This document shows, in pieces, positions 32,264 to 43,802 of a stretch of 64,000 nucleotides of DNA. This DNA is from Toxorhynchites rutilus septentrionalis (Eukaryota > Arthropoda > Insecta > Diptera > Culicidae): NCBI RefSeq assembly GCF_029784135.1, contig NC_073745.1, forward strand, positions 158,857,335-158,921,334, given 5' to 3'. The notes beneath the pieces are model-generated. The model was not told the DNA's origin. It searched no databases and saw only the letters and a list, made by a program, of their open reading frames with translations. The stretch's first letter is position 1; every line of letters starts with the position of its first letter. The translations under genes and the position numbers were made by a program.

Positions 32264-32802
32264 AAATTTTACATGACCATTTTCGTTGCCACCCTAGCGT
32301 CCATATATCAAATGACTGGAACATGATCGCCTCTTAGTGCAATAGAATTTCTTTTTCGTTGCACTTTTCAGTTGGACTATACGGCGGGACAGTTAACACT
32401 TCGGCGTCCGGCGACACCACTATGGTTACTTACGCATAGTATCGCAGTGCCCGCCGACAGCATTTTAGTATCGTTTGCAGAGCCCATTCCTTCGATATGG
32501 AGACTTGTTAAAGTAGTTTTCATTCTAAAAGCGGGGAAACGTGATCACTCCCAAAGGCATTCAGACGAATTAGTTTATCATCAATATTGCCGAAAACTAT
32601 GGAAAAAGTATTATATGAATACATAAAAGTATGTATTCATGTCCAAATGCACATTATCTAAATACCAGTTTGCCTACCAATCAGGCAAATCCACAGTAAC
32701 AGCGCTACACACAATTGTAACAAAAATTTAAAAATCTCTCTCGTCAAAAGAAACCGCTCTATGCGCGTTTTTTTGACATCGAAGGTGCTTTTGATAATGC
32801 TT

Positions 32803-33301
32803 TTTTTTTATCCTATTTTTTTTAATTTCAGGCTCATTAGCATTTTAGCTGTAACAGAGCCGAATTTTAATCGTGTACATGTCACATGGTTATCATATCT
32901 ATAATTATAGCACATTACATTACACAGTTGCCATTCGGCAGTATTCCTTCTATACCATTGCATATGGTACATTTACACAGTAGCCATTTAGGCGTAAGAG
33001 TATTCTGTATTGTATTTTTCTTCCATTATCCAGTTAGACCACCGGACAGCGGAGAAAGTTGATTGATCATTGTTGAGCTATTTATAGAACACAGCAGCCC
33101 GATGTGTCTTGCAGAGCAGAGCAGTTGTATGGATGAATCGATCTAATTTCGACCGTGGATCGATCTCCATCGCTGATGATTGTTGCGTGGACGTAGCTAT
33201 TCTGTAACAACACAAAGATGGTCAATGAGGGTCCTGAGTTTTGAACTCACGATCGATCGCTTACTAAGCGAACGCGCAACCAATGTGGCTACGGAGACCC
33301 C
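32803..33301 (-). mobile_element. Second type of tRNA-derived SINE, inserted in the Loa-type LINE
   Basis: On the minus strand it begins with a tRNA-like head: GGGGGTCTCCGTAGCCACATTGGTTGCGCG (A-box region) and GTGAGTTCAAAACTC (B-box region). It ends in an A-rich tail (poly-T at 32803-32809 on +). A 15-bp target duplication CTTTTGATAATGCTT flanks it at 32788-32802 and 33302-33316, splitting the RT frame after the GAFDNA motif. It is about 500 bp and its sequence differs from the SINE at 3674-3948. Confidence 0.85.
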
Positions 33302-34499
33302 CTTTTGATAATGCTTCTTATCTATCAATGGCACAAACTATGAGAAAAAGACACTTCGATAACTGCATAGTGTAATGGATCCAGGGCATGCTCACACATA
33401 GACGAATCACGTCGGAGCTGGGTGGGTCGTCGACATCTGTGATTGCAACGAAAGGTTGCCCACAAGGAGGGGTTCTATCACCTCTCCTTTGGTCACTTGT
33501 AGTTGACGACTTTCTGATAAGTTTAGAGGTAAAAGGATTCGAGGTTGTGGGCTCTGCCGATGATGGCAAGTTCGACGACGTATTATCGAGCAGAATGCAG
33601 ATGCTTTAAACTTTACACATTCTTGGTGTATCACAGAAGGCCTGAGCATAAATCCCTCAAAAACAACAATTGTTCCTTACACAAAAAGAAAAAACTGCAT
33701 CTGCAGTCTTTACAGCTTGGGGAAGAGGATATAAAAAGCAGCGCTTCAGTTAAATATCTAGGTGTTATCTTAGATGCTAAACTAAACTGGAACGCGCACT
33801 TAGATTCAATAATCAGCAAGGTCAACTCAGTCCTATGGGCATGCTCTAAAATGATAGGAAGAACATGGGCCCTAAACCAAAAATGGTTATGTGGTCTGCA
33901 ATTGTGCGGCCTAGGATAACATGTGCCTCACTTGTATGGTGGCCAAAAACTAATGAGACTGTAACTACAAAAAGCTAAACAAACTCTAACGACTAGCATG
34001 CGTTGCAATTACTGGAACAATGCGAAGCACTCCTTCAAAGACATTGGAGGCTATCCTTCAACTGGTACCATTGATCCAATATGTACAGCTATAGGCTAAA
34101 AAAGCGCTCTAAAGCTTAAAAGATGGAAAAAAATACTAGACGGGGACAAAACTGGTCATTTGAGCATCCTGAATCTCTTACCCATTGGACCAGCCTCAGA
34201 GATGAACAGTGATTGGATGGAACTTAGGACTAGTTATGACATTCCATGCGAAGTGATCGAACATTCTCGCTCAGTATGGTATGAAGGTGGCCCCAACGTT
34301 CGTAATGGTTCAATCATGTTCTACACTGATGGGCCGAAAATTGGGAATCAGAACAGGTGCCGGAGTGTGTGGTCCCAGAACAAAAATCTCTGTAGCTATG
34401 GGAAACTGGTCAACAGTTTTTCAGGCAGAAATAACTGCAAAAATAGAATGTTTAAATGTCTGCCTCAAAAGAAAATATAGACATGCTAACATCTGCATA

Positions 34500-35793
34500 A
34501 AGGGTCACATAAAATTGCATCACGGAAAAAACGCTGTAGAAATTCGCCCAGCAGACCGATCCTTTTGAAAATTTTAGACAGTAAAATAAAAACTATTAAA
34601 CAACTTTTGGCATTTTCTTTTTATTCATACTTCGAGCCCAAGCCCGTATGCTCGCACCTTCCTCTTTACCCCGTCCATAAGGTTCTGTACAACGTCAGGT
34701 TGTAGTTTTTTTTGAACAGAAATCCATTTTCTCTTGAAGTCCGCCTCCGATTTGACAACTTTTGGGGTCTTCCGGAGGGCCTGCTTCATAATCGCCCAAT
34801 ATTTCTCTATTGGGCGAAGCTCCGGCGCGTTGGGCGGGTTCATTTCATTTGGCACGAAGGTGACCCCGTTGGCTTCGTACCACTCCAACACGTCCTTTGA
34901 ATAGTGGCACGAACCGAGATCCGGCCAGAAGATGGTCGGGCCCTCGTGCTGCTTCAATAGTGGTAGTAAGCGCTTCTGTAGGCACTCCTTAAGGTAAACC
35001 TGTCCGTTTACCGTGCCAGTCATCACGAAGGGGGCGCTCCGCTTTCCGCAAGAGCAGATCGCTTGCCACACCATGTACTTTTTGGCAAACTTGGATAGTT
35101 TCTGATTGCGAATCTCCTCCGGAACGCTGAATTTGTCCTCTGCGGAGAAGAACAACAGGTCCGGCAGCTGACGAAAGTCCGCTTTGACGTAGGTTTCGTC
35201 GTCCATTACCAGGCAATGCGGCTTCGTCAGCATTTCGGTGTACAGCTTCCGGGCTCGCGTCTTCCCCACCATGTTTTGCATTTCGTCGCGGTTAGGAGTC
35301 TTCTGAACCTTGTATGTACGCAGGCCCTCCCGCTGCTTGGTCCGCTGGACGAATGAACTTGACAAATTCAGCTTATTGGCGACATCCCGGACCGAACTTC
35401 TCGGATCACGTCTAAACTGCTTAACTACGCGCTTGTGATCTTTTTCACTGACGGAGAATCCATTTTTGCCGTTCTTCACCTTCCGGTCGATGGTTAGGTT
35501 CTCGAAGTATCGTTTTAGTACTCTGCTGACCGTGGATTGGACGATTCCCAGCATCTTACCGATGTCCCGATGTGACAACTCCGGATTCTCGAAATGAGTG
35601 TACAAGATTAATTCACGACGCTCTTTTTCGTTCGACGACATTTTTCCAAATTTACGAAAAATTGACAGTGAAGCATGGCCAACGTGATCTATACACTCTT
35701 ATCTGATTATAAGCGAAAGCTGCAGATATAATTCCTAAAAATTAAATTTCTACACCGTTTTTTCCGTGAGGCAATTTGACGTGACACACCCTT
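34500..35793 (-). mobile_element. DD37E IS630-Tc1-mariner transposon with uninterrupted transposase
   Basis: The 1294-bp element is flanked by TA (34498-34499, 35794-35795). Inverted ends match the copy at 20007-21282, e.g. GCATCACGGAAAAAACGCTG, except that the left end (34500) lacks four bases (GTGT) after AAGGGT. The RNase H reading frame of the host LINE continues across the two flanks (NICI then FSDSQAAL), so it inserted into an already-present LINE. Confidence 0.93.
34625..35641 (-). CDS. DD37E transposase, 338 aa, full-length open frame
   Basis: N-terminal paired HTH (LSHRDIGKMLGIVQSTVSRV; second HTH RDVANKLNLSSSFVQR), then the catalytic core. Asp is in MDDETYVKADF (about residue 150), Asp in FWPDLGSCHYSKD (about 243) and Glu in RPIEKYWAIMKQ. 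Exactly 37 residues lie between the last two, which defines the DD37E group described from mosquitoes. The start MSSNEKERREL follows a 5' UTR of about 150 bp. No stop, frameshift or missing catalytic residue is visible, so the protein could be active. It would excise and reinsert the element at TA. The deleted bases in one terminal repeat may still disable this particular copy. Confidence 0.92.
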   Translation of the reverse strand: MSSNEKERRELILYTHFENPELSHRDIGKMLGIVQSTVSRVLKRYFENLTIDRKVKNGKNGFSVSEKDHKRVVKQFRRDPRSSVRDVANKLNLSSSFVQRTKQREGLRTYKVQKTPNRDEMQNMVGKTRARKLYTEMLTKPHCLVMDDETYVKADFRQLPDLLFFSAEDKFSVPEEIRNQKLSKFAKKYMVWQAICSCGKRSAPFVMTGTVNGQVYLKECLQKRLLPLLKQHEGPTIFWPDLGSCHYSKDVLEWYEANGVTFVPNEMNPPNAPELRPIEKYWAIMKQALRKTPKVVKSEADFKRKWISVQKKLQPDVVQNLMDGVKRKVRAYGLGLEV

Positions 35794-36480
35794 TATTCTC
35801 AGACAGTCAAGCGGCACTCAAAGCTCCAAATGATTTTGAATGCTCTTCGAAAATTGTCTGGGAATGCATTTCCCTTTTACTGCAATTAAGTCAGAAAAGT
35901 TCGGTACAATTGTATTGGATTCCTGGCCATTGCGGTATAGAGGGCAACGAGCGAGCAGATGAACTTGCCAGGAACGGCTCAAACTCACCATTCACTGGTC
36001 CAGAACCATTCTGTGGACATTCTGACTGTGTGTTGAAAAGTGAGCTGAATAAATGGGAAGACCGGGAAGTGACAGCCAATTGGATGGCTGCAAAACTTAA
36101 ACAGGTGAAAAAATTTATTACGTCGAGTATTAAAATTACTCAACAGCTGCTAAGCCTTAGTAAGAAAGACTTCAGCACATTCACTGTTCTTGTAACAGGA
36201 CACTGCCCGAGTAAATACCATCTTGAAAACATAGGTTTAGCACAAGATGGTATTTGTCGTTTTTGTAATGCCGAAAGCGAAATCTCGGAACATTTGCTCT
36301 GTAACTTCGGATCTCTAACTAGACGCAGACTTCAACACCTTGAAAAAGCTGTTCTGGAGCCCAAGGAAATTTGGTCTGTGTCGTCGATTAGAATTATAAA
36401 TTTTATCAAACAGATTATTTTGATTGGTACCTATCTCGCTATAGCTTTCAGTCTACTTCTTCATCAATAAGCAGTAGATA

Positions 36481-37842
36481 AGCTTGAAGTGTAGCATAGA
36501 AAAGGGGTATACCACAATAGTTCAAAATAATGGACGCAGTGGTTCACGCCCAACAGGGGAAAAAATCGTTTGCATTCTGTTGGGGTTTTGTTTAGCTAAC
36601 AGTAACTTACACACGCCAACAAGTTTTCTGCAGTTTCTTGCATTTCAATATACTGTTTTTCGTTTTAATCGGCCGAATGTTTTTCAATATTTTTACTAAA
36701 ATTAAAACAGACCGAAAGTAGAACATGTTTTCGATGATGACCTGCGTGGACGTATAGTGGGGGAAATATGGACAGGTTTGTAATATTGACGTATGTATAT
36801 CCACAAAATTTCGTGAAAGAAGTAGAACAGGGTTGAGAAGTTATGAAAACTAACGATATATTAGTAAAACTTAATCATTTTTAATTTCCTAATTATGTCA
36901 AGAACGGGCGGCGACAAGCCAAGCATGTATGGACAGAGAGAGGATTATCAATGCTGATTATTGGACGTAGTTATCCTAAAATACACCTAAGTATGAGGGC
37001 CTGTAGATTTGAACTTTTGATAGACCATTTAGTAAGGTTACAAAGTCTCTCGGATTTTTTTTTGCAATTTAAATAATCGAATTTTATTATGGCTTTTACG
37101 TTGTTAATCAATAGAAAGAATGCAACAATCCATTGGATCAGAAAAGATGTTGTTAATTTAGAGTCGCTTCTAAGCATACAATCGATCATCTTTCATTTAC
37201 TCGACCAACAATTGATGCAACAGGTGGTAATAATCAATTAAAAAAGCTAAATCGCTAATTAATTCTTTCCTGTTCATTAAACTTTATCAATATCTTCAAA
37301 GTTATAGATAAAAATATGCACGAAAACTATTTCAATATCTGAAAGTTGTAGCTTCGAAATGATGCGCATCTCATCGATATGCGTTGATTTTTCACGAAGT
37401 TACAGCACGTCAAAAATCACTAAAAATTTCCGACTTCGCACTCTGTTCCTCTAATTCCTCTAAAAACTAGAGAAATAACCGATGCTGCTGGTAATGAATG
37501 AAAATCGAAAAATTCGCGTGTTTGACTATTTATTAGTTCTGATAATGTATAAAATCAACCGGAATCAGTGTAGAGAGCTGTTTCGACCATGTGAATCTTG
37601 GTGATGGAATTCAATTAATTTGCTAATCAATTCAAATAAAATCATTATCAGCAGACGCGGCTTTCTTTTCTCTGTTCTTTTCTTTTTGTCGAAAGCATCT
37701 CTCGTTGTCGGTTGCGTGCGGAGGGTAGGTCGGCTCATGATAGTTTTTGAAGCGAACTGTCACACGAACTGTTGTGGCTATTCTCATTATCCATCCACGA
37801 CTGTTTAGGTTGGCTCGTTCGATACTTCATTATGAGTTGATA
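36481..37842. other. Unassigned intergenic stretch
   Basis: AT-rich. The first ~100 bp may be the LINE 3' UTR. No gene, RNA or clear repeat is recognised in the rest. Confidence 0.3.
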
Positions 37843-37940
37843 CAGTCAATCGCAAAAATGAGTATACATATGCTACTTGGCGATACTCTCCATTTATTTG
37901 GTACAACATATTTTGAATACATTTCTTCTTTTGATGCATA

Positions 37941-38477
37941 GGGGTAGTGGGGGTAAATTAGTCATGGGGGCCAAAGTGGTCACCTGCTTGTTTTGTAGTA
38001 TAACTATTGACTATAGATGTCGTATTGATAGTTTCCTTATGTTTGAAGAATTTGATGACTCTCGAACCACCCTGTACTTCAGTAGAGCTGTCGCATGCCA
38101 AAATATAAATAAAAACAGAAATTGCTCTCTCGATAGCCATTAGGCGGTAGTTCTGTTCACATTCTGCTCTTGAAGAGGATCCTTTTGTGGCTTTGACCAT
38201 GGATAAATATGCCACACCAACTAAACCAAGCCTCATTATGCGGATCGTTATGTGTTTCTTAATACGTGTATGCATGAGAAAATTTAAATCTAGGTGAATA
38301 GGCCAAAGTTATTTCATACATATACCTACTATATCAAGTGTGATTTGAACAAATTTGGACGAAAAAAACGAAAATGTGATCTGAACAATATTGGACGAAA
38401 ATTTCTAAATCAATCCCATTTAGCTTGATATGTGCGAGTGACCACTTTGCCCCCACTAGGTGATCACTTTACCTCCA
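37941..38477. mobile_element. MITE inside the Tc1 element
   Basis: Imperfect inverted repeats of about 40 bp: left GGGGGCCAAAGTGGTCACCTGC, right (complement) GTGGGGGCAAAGTGGTCACTCGC. Both are preceded by a GGGGGTAAATTAGTCA / GGAGGTAAAGTGATCA stretch. It is non-coding. The target duplication is not clear. Confidence 0.6.
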
Positions 38478-38519
38478 AACAAAAAAAAATCGATTTTTCA
38501 TCATTTTTTTTCTAATGAT

Positions 38520-39330
38520 TTTCTAATTGCGAAAGAACCCTAAAACAAACATCCCTAAATTGGCTACCGAAGTAGGCAGCATCATAGGGAGACCTGTCAG
38601 TGCAGACACTAAGCGGAGACCAGCACATAGAAACAATCTGAGAGGTCGTGTTGGTTGTGAAAAATATTTTATCTCGAAGGTGAATATGAAAGAAACGATT
38701 AAAGTTTGTTAATGCATGTGTAAACAGACCTAAGGAATTCTGGAACAAGGTCCTTCCAAACCAATCCTTTCGAATCGGGTGGAAGACAGATGGTATGGGG
38801 GAAACCCGGATCGGTGCTCCAGGTTCAGTATTTATTTCCACAGTAAAACAAGGCGGCGGTAGTCAGATGATGTATGGTACATTGGCGGCTTCTGGATCAA
38901 GAACCATGGAGTTTATCGATTCGGCGATGGACAAGATGGCTTAGTTGATCTTCCTGAAACGTAACCTGCAGTCTCCCGTTCAGAAATTGGGTCTCCCTCG
39001 TGATTACTACCTTCAACAGAATAATGACCCGAAGGAAATTAACCTCATCGTGCGGTAATACCTGCTCTACACTGTCCCAATCAACTAAAAATACCTCCGC
39101 CATCACCGGACTTTAACACTATTGAGTATCTATGGTGGGAAATCAAGAACCATCTGAAGAATAAAAATCCAGGGAACAAAGCGGAACTCAAAACGACGAT
39201 CACGGAGATCTGGGAGGTACTTCCGTCTACAGTGGCCAGTAATCTCGCCTCGGTGCTTACAGGAAGTGGTGGACGCCAAAGAGGGGCCATACCAAATACT
39301 AGGGGATTGATTTTTGTTATCTGTTAACAT
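38520..39330 (+). pseudogene. Tc1-like transposase pseudogene
   Basis: Fragments are a helix-turn-helix region (NIPKLATEVGSIIGRPVSADT), central pieces with several stops, YLQQNNDP (family: YQQDNDPKH, second Asp lost or altered) and PPPSPDFNTIEYLWWEIK (third catalytic Glu of DD34E). Stops at several positions show it is long dead. Confidence 0.75.
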
Positions 39331-39878
39331 TTCTGATCTAATTTAAATTTTCTTTTTTAAAAAACCTAAACTGTACATTCAATTTTGCCACGTCTCAATT
39401 GAAGATTTTTTGTTTTTTACTTCAAATATGAAGTAGAAATATGACCATTTTAATTTTTTTCTTATCACTACATGAGAGTAAAATGGGTCAATTTAACGAC
39501 GGATATGAGACGTATATATTTATATAATTATTCACTTATTACACACTTATATTATTATTCACTTTTAAACCTCAAAAAACTCAAAAATAACAAAGCAGCA
39601 CGAGGTGTACACTTAATTTTGCGATTGACTGTATAGTGAAAAATCTCGGATTTTAACGTGTGGACTCGCCCGCGTCTACTAAATACGAAAATCCACCGAA
39701 AAAAAAAAATCAATACGTATAATTGAAAGCAGCTACCATCTGAAACTGTCACTGGTAAACGGTAACGACTACAACTGATATGTTTGAACAGCGCTCTGTA
39801 ATATGAAGATTTTACTGTAAAAAATACAAATTTTACTGTAAATAATATGTTTACAGCATGGCAACGCCAAGCCACATT

Positions 39879-40165
39879 TCATAGTCTCCATTCAGGATTA
39901 TACACTTTGTCCAACGCTGCTCTAGTTTGTTGAACCCATCGAGATAATAAGGGTTGTCCAAGTCTGAAAAATAACCATTCGTTTCCGCCAGCCATCCAAT
40001 TGGAGAACAAATAGTAGTCCGAGGGAGTCAAGTCTGGAGAACAGGGGGGATGTGAAACCAGTAGTAGGAACCATATTTCCATCAATTTTGCGACCACAAC
40101 TGCTGAAGCGTGCGCTGGTGTATTGTTATGATAAAAAATCACTTGATTTCTTCTATTCAATCAAA
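39879..40165 (-). pseudogene. Mariner transposase C-terminal fragment
   Basis: The minus-strand frame shows QVIFYHNNTPAHASA (family VxxxHDNARPH, Asp changed to Asn), HPPCSPDLTPSDYYLFSNW with the last catalytic Asp, and the C-terminal stop after NPEWRL. The N-terminal half is missing. Confidence 0.75.
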
Positions 40166-40369
40166 CGCTAAACACAAAGAAACAAACCGACCTGGTTGAA
40201 ATTTTGTGCGTGTGTTCTTCCTAGAGATGCTACTAACTAAACATATCTTCGATATGCGTCAGTAGTATCTGACTCTGCGCGGATTCTTAAAAAAACACTC
40301 GTATCTATGAAAAGTGAACTCTCCAGACAATGTTTCTTAAGATTACTATTTATTCCGTCCCGTGAAGTC

Positions 40370-41130
40370 GGACCTTTCTGAAAAGCGGTTCGGATCTTAT
40401 GAGGAATTCAAAAGTTGGCTCAATATCGGAATCGCTCCAAAACAACCAGAATTCTACCAGCGTGGAATGCGTATATCTCCTGGAAGATGAGCCAAGACTG
40501 TGAGTTCCGATGAAGCATCCTATGAATAAAGTAGCAGTAAGTTTTATGTTTCAACTGAATAATTTTTTATCGAAAAATTCGTAAGGTACTTGCACATCTA
40601 ACGCAGGACGCCAGACAAATGACGAATACTACATGATCTGAGAAATCCCGGGATTTTTCAATAGATGCCGCCACTAAAAATGAACAAGATTAATCTCGAA
40701 AGGTTCATCTGTCACTAGCCTATGTGTGAAGGTTCATGACATTCCGTTTATTTGTTCACAAACTACAGTTGTTTAAGTGTCACCTGAGCATTCGTATAGA
40801 AAATGGAAAAAGAGGAATATGGTATTTTGATCAAACACTATTTTTTTATGGGAAATACTCCTGAACAATCAATTCAGTGATTGACGAAATGTTATTCCAC
40901 ATCTGCTCCTTCGAGAAAAACAGTTTATCGGTGGTTTAGTGAATTTGAACATGAAAAAGATATCCGCGCGATGGGTGTCGCGTTTGCTGACCGTCGACCA
41001 AAAACAGCGGCGCGTTGATGGTTCGACAACCGGTTTGGCGTTGTTGAAGCGTAATCGAGTGGACTTCTTTCGACGTTTTGTGATAATGGATGGAACGTGG
41101 ATCCATTACCACACTTCTGAGTCCAACAGG
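40370..41130 (+). pseudogene. Mariner transposase fragments, plus strand
   Basis: A C-terminal piece (40370-40490: GSYEEFKSWLN then EFYQRGM) is followed by an N-terminal and central piece (40803-41130: start MEKEEYGILIKHYF, KTVYRWFSEFE, ARWVSRLLT and MDGTWIHYHTSESNR, where the family has MDETWIHH). The order is reversed relative to a gene, so at least two broken copies are involved. Confidence 0.65.
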
Positions 41131-42299
41131 TAGTCTGCAGAGTGGCACTGAGGTATATTTCGAAGACTTAGACGTCTCGTACTACAGAAAGGGAATCGAA
41201 ATGTTGACAACTCGCTAATGTATTGCCCTCGAAGGAAACTGTACTGAGGAATAAATACAGTTTTGCCCAAAAAACGATTGTGCTCATTAAAAATCCCGGG
41301 ACTGTTCAGCCCATGTAGTATTGCATAGTTAAAAAAAACAATTAAGTTCGTCAATGTTTTTTCTTCACGTTGAAGTGGCAACAAAACATGTAATGAATAT
41401 ATGGTGATACGCGGGACAAACAATCTCGTTGCTTTTATATAATACCTCTAATTTGGAGCGAATAGTTGATGAATCATTCCTTTGAATTGAACATTTCCCA
41501 CTGTCTGCAGGGTAATCGTTCGATAGCGGGAATCGATGATCGTTGGTTAGTTTTGCAGTTTAGTACACCGATTGCACAGTAAGTGCATTATTGTTGAACA
41601 TGTTGTCCTAGTTGGAGATAATCCAGAAATTGATTTCAGTGTGATACGACGTGCTTTATCATATATGTGTAACGAAATTGCGAAAAAGGTATGTTATCAA
41701 CATATGAGCTTAAACTTGTATGAAGTGGTGATTGTAAACAAATCATTTATTCCGCACCTAATAAGGCTGGTGTCAACAACAAAAGCTTATACAGCCGTTG
41801 ATATGAATGAGTTCCGGTTTGCAGAGACTGTTTGTGACAACAAAGTAAACATTGTTGAAAAGGACAAGGAAATTAATTCAATCATATGTTGTTTCTGAAT
41901 CGAAATCAGCAGCTATAAAAGCTAACAGCCACTCTGTTATAAGATTGTTCCATCGATTCGCGCTAGTAGATATGAGGAACATGAGTGCTTTTCGTATTCG
42001 ATGAAGTCCGTTTTTCATTTTCTAAATCATGCTGTAGTGAGGTAGTGAGAGTGTATCTTTTTGTGTTTAGAAAATTCTTACAAAAGACTCAGTGGTATGA
42101 AATGATGCTAACAATGCAGCATCACAGGGACGACGTAACATGCCAAAATTAAATTCCTTTTGAGAGCCACGCTCAAGAAAAAGTGTTTGTCCGTGGTGTT
42201 GCGTTTTATAAATATCATCCTCCAATGACAAGGCAGTGAGTTTGTTTCTTTATAATCCTCGTTTGTGCACGTTTTCAAAAAAGGAACCGAAGACATACA
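41131..42299 (+). other. Stretch upstream of the gustatory-receptor gene
   Basis: A 108-codon open frame (41572-41898) has no domain I recognise. A TATAAAAG at about 41915 lies 380 bp before the receptor ATG and could be a core promoter element; this is only positional inference. Confidence 0.3.
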
Positions 42300-42577
42300 A
42301 TGGAAATATCCGAATCGACAAGGGCAGTGTTTTTTGTAAGTCGCGTGTTTGGTCTTGCTCCTTATGTAGTGAAGAAAACTTCCAAAGGACAAATTGTGGA
42401 TTACAAACGGAACTTGTTCTTGGTGATTTATGGCTTATGCGTTGTGTTTTGTTTGGGTAAGTGTTTGAATTAAAAGCTCGTTGCCATTGTTGTTGGAATA
42501 AAAATTTCGTTTCAATACTCAGCTGGATTGACATTCAAAGGAATATTTCTCGATATTAACTCGAAGAAACCAATACG
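42300..42577 (+). CDS. Gr-like: Gustatory receptor family gene, exons 1-2
   Basis: Exon 1 (42300-42456) starts MEISESTRAVFFVSRVFGLAPY, where the FxVSRxFGLAPY stretch is typical of the insect gustatory-receptor N-terminus. It ends inside the first transmembrane helix (LFLVIYGLCVVFCL) at donor GTAAGT. Exon 2 (42523-42577) follows acceptor AATACTCAG, completes the helix (GLTFKGIF) and ends at donor GTATGT in phase 2. The ATG is the first in frame. Exon 3 is 20.4 kb downstream at 63005. The protein would be a 7-transmembrane ligand-gated cation channel of chemosensory neurons; the ligand cannot be inferred. Confidence 0.8.
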
Positions 42578-42896
42578 GTATGTTGAATTCTAGGAAAAAA
42601 AACTTTACCATTTGCACCAAATTGTAGCACTGCGCACTATATGCTATTAAATCGAAAAATTTGAATTTTTTATTTTGACATTTTCGGGTGACTTATAACA
42701 TCAAAACTGTTAACAACCCCAAAACCATAGTAACTTGTATGTAAATATTTTTTTCATTCATTCTCTCTCGAACCCTTAGTTTTTCACCTGCTTAGTTTTT
42801 TGCATTAAAAAAATGGACTTTTTTCAGATGGTGATAAAAAAACTAAGATAGATAATTGAGTTTGAAAAATTTTTCATGAAAGGTAATTATATTAGC

Positions 42897-43726
42897 TTAC
42901 TTGCAAAAAAAATCTACGCCCTTGCGAGCGGCCTTCTGGCAGTTAACCGGAACATTCGCCATGGCGGACGAAAACATGCGTGTCGGCATGTTTTTTTGTT
43001 CTTTCTTTGTTTTATTTATCAATTCCTTCTCAGTTTTCACGGCAAAATTGTTAGAGTAGACCTTACGCTTCATGTTGGTCCAAAATTCTCGATTGGACGC
43101 AGCTGGGGGACGTTGGGTGGGTTCGCCGACTTCACGGCCAGTCCGGAGCTAAAGAAGAGCGGCTTTGACATCCCCTTCTCGCTGATTGTCAGCCCCAGCA
43201 GCACCTTCTTGTGAAATAAACTTCACTTCGGAGCTCGTTTCCTTCGTGGAAGATGTAAAATACGAAGTGCCTTGCCAGTTGTAGCCATCCAGGGTGAGAT
43301 GGGTCATCCATCACCACCGCCACGTCGCGATTCGCCGGGATAATCGACTTGACTATCTTATTCAGACTTATTGGACGGGACTTCCGCTTCCTGACATGTA
43401 TGTCCATGTTCGCCAGGTACTTTTTCACTGTTTGGCCGGTTGCACCGACCTCTCGGTCAAGCGCACGCAGCGATGTAGTCTCTTTTTCCTCGATCTTCCT
43501 CTTCAGCATCCTTTGGAGCTTCTTGTCGCTCAGGGTCGTCGGCCGTCCGGAACCGGGCTTTCTTTCGATGCTCTGATTATTGTTCAATAGTACCAAGATG
43601 TTGTAGATGCCGGAACGGGCATATCCGGCGTCCACAAAGTGTCGCACGATGTCCGTTTTCGACGCGTCGGGGTACCGTTCTTTGAACGCGAACACTTCTG
43701 AACGGAGTAGCTTCACTGTTCGCCAT
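42897..43726 (-). pseudogene. IS630-Tc1-mariner transposase pseudogene (DD37D-like)
   Basis: The start is near MANSEATPF (ATG 43726), with a frameshift after a few codons. HTH regions follow (FKERYPDASKTDIVRHFVDAGYARSGIYNIL; ALDREVGATGQTVKKYL), then a core remnant VVMDDPSHPG (family MDDExY), a KKVLLGLTISEKGMSKP segment in another frame, and PPNVPQLRPIENFW with the last acidic position. The second catalytic Asp region is deleted. The stop is TAA 42899-42897. The sequence class is close to mosquito DD37D elements, but the exact group is uncertain. Confidence 0.7.
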
Positions 43727-43802
43727 CACGGTTAGAGTTCGACTGATAGAGCTGTCATTTTTTACCTGCTGACTCATGTGTTACTATGATTGATGCTGCA
43801 TG

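Larger units (their letters stand above)
32340..36480 (+). mobile_element. Loa/I-type LINE, 5' truncated and dead, with SINE and DNA-transposon insertions
   Basis: ORF2 remnants in order are: an RT start (SIWRLVKVVFILKAGKRD), FAYQSGKSTVTALH, FFDIEGAFDNA (interrupted by the SINE at 32803), CPQGGVLSPLLW and VVGSADDGK (YADD box with Tyr changed to Ser). Then come VKYLGVILDAKLNW, RNase H (MFYTDGPKIG; interrupted by the DD37E element; FSDSQAALK; GNERADELARNG) and a C-terminal Cys/His motif CRFCNAESEISEHLLC, ending at 36470. Several stops and frameshifts are present. The combination of RT and RNase H fits Loa/I-group elements; the 3' boundary is approximate. Confidence 0.75.
37843..39631 (+). mobile_element. 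Tc1-like transposon, dead, carrying an inserted MITE
   Basis: Inverted termini CAGTCAATCGCAAAAATGAG (37843) and CAGTCAATCGCAAAATTAAG (complement, ending 39631) are flanked by TA at 37841-37842 and 39632-39633. A transposase pseudogene fills 38520-39330, and a roughly 535-bp MITE lies inside at 37941-38477. Confidence 0.85.

Noticed and set aside
33225..33301. A second tRNA gene on the minus strand
   Set aside because: It is the head of the SINE at 32803-33301, which has a 15-bp target duplication and an A-rich tail.
36484..37189. Short open frames after the Loa-type LINE
   Set aside because: No domain, AT-rich composition and no splice-site support.
41510..41690. Two small exons before the receptor gene (AG...GT pairs at 41511 and 41604-41689)
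   Set aside because: The implied intron is about 33 bp and the phases do not match; joining them gives a stop.
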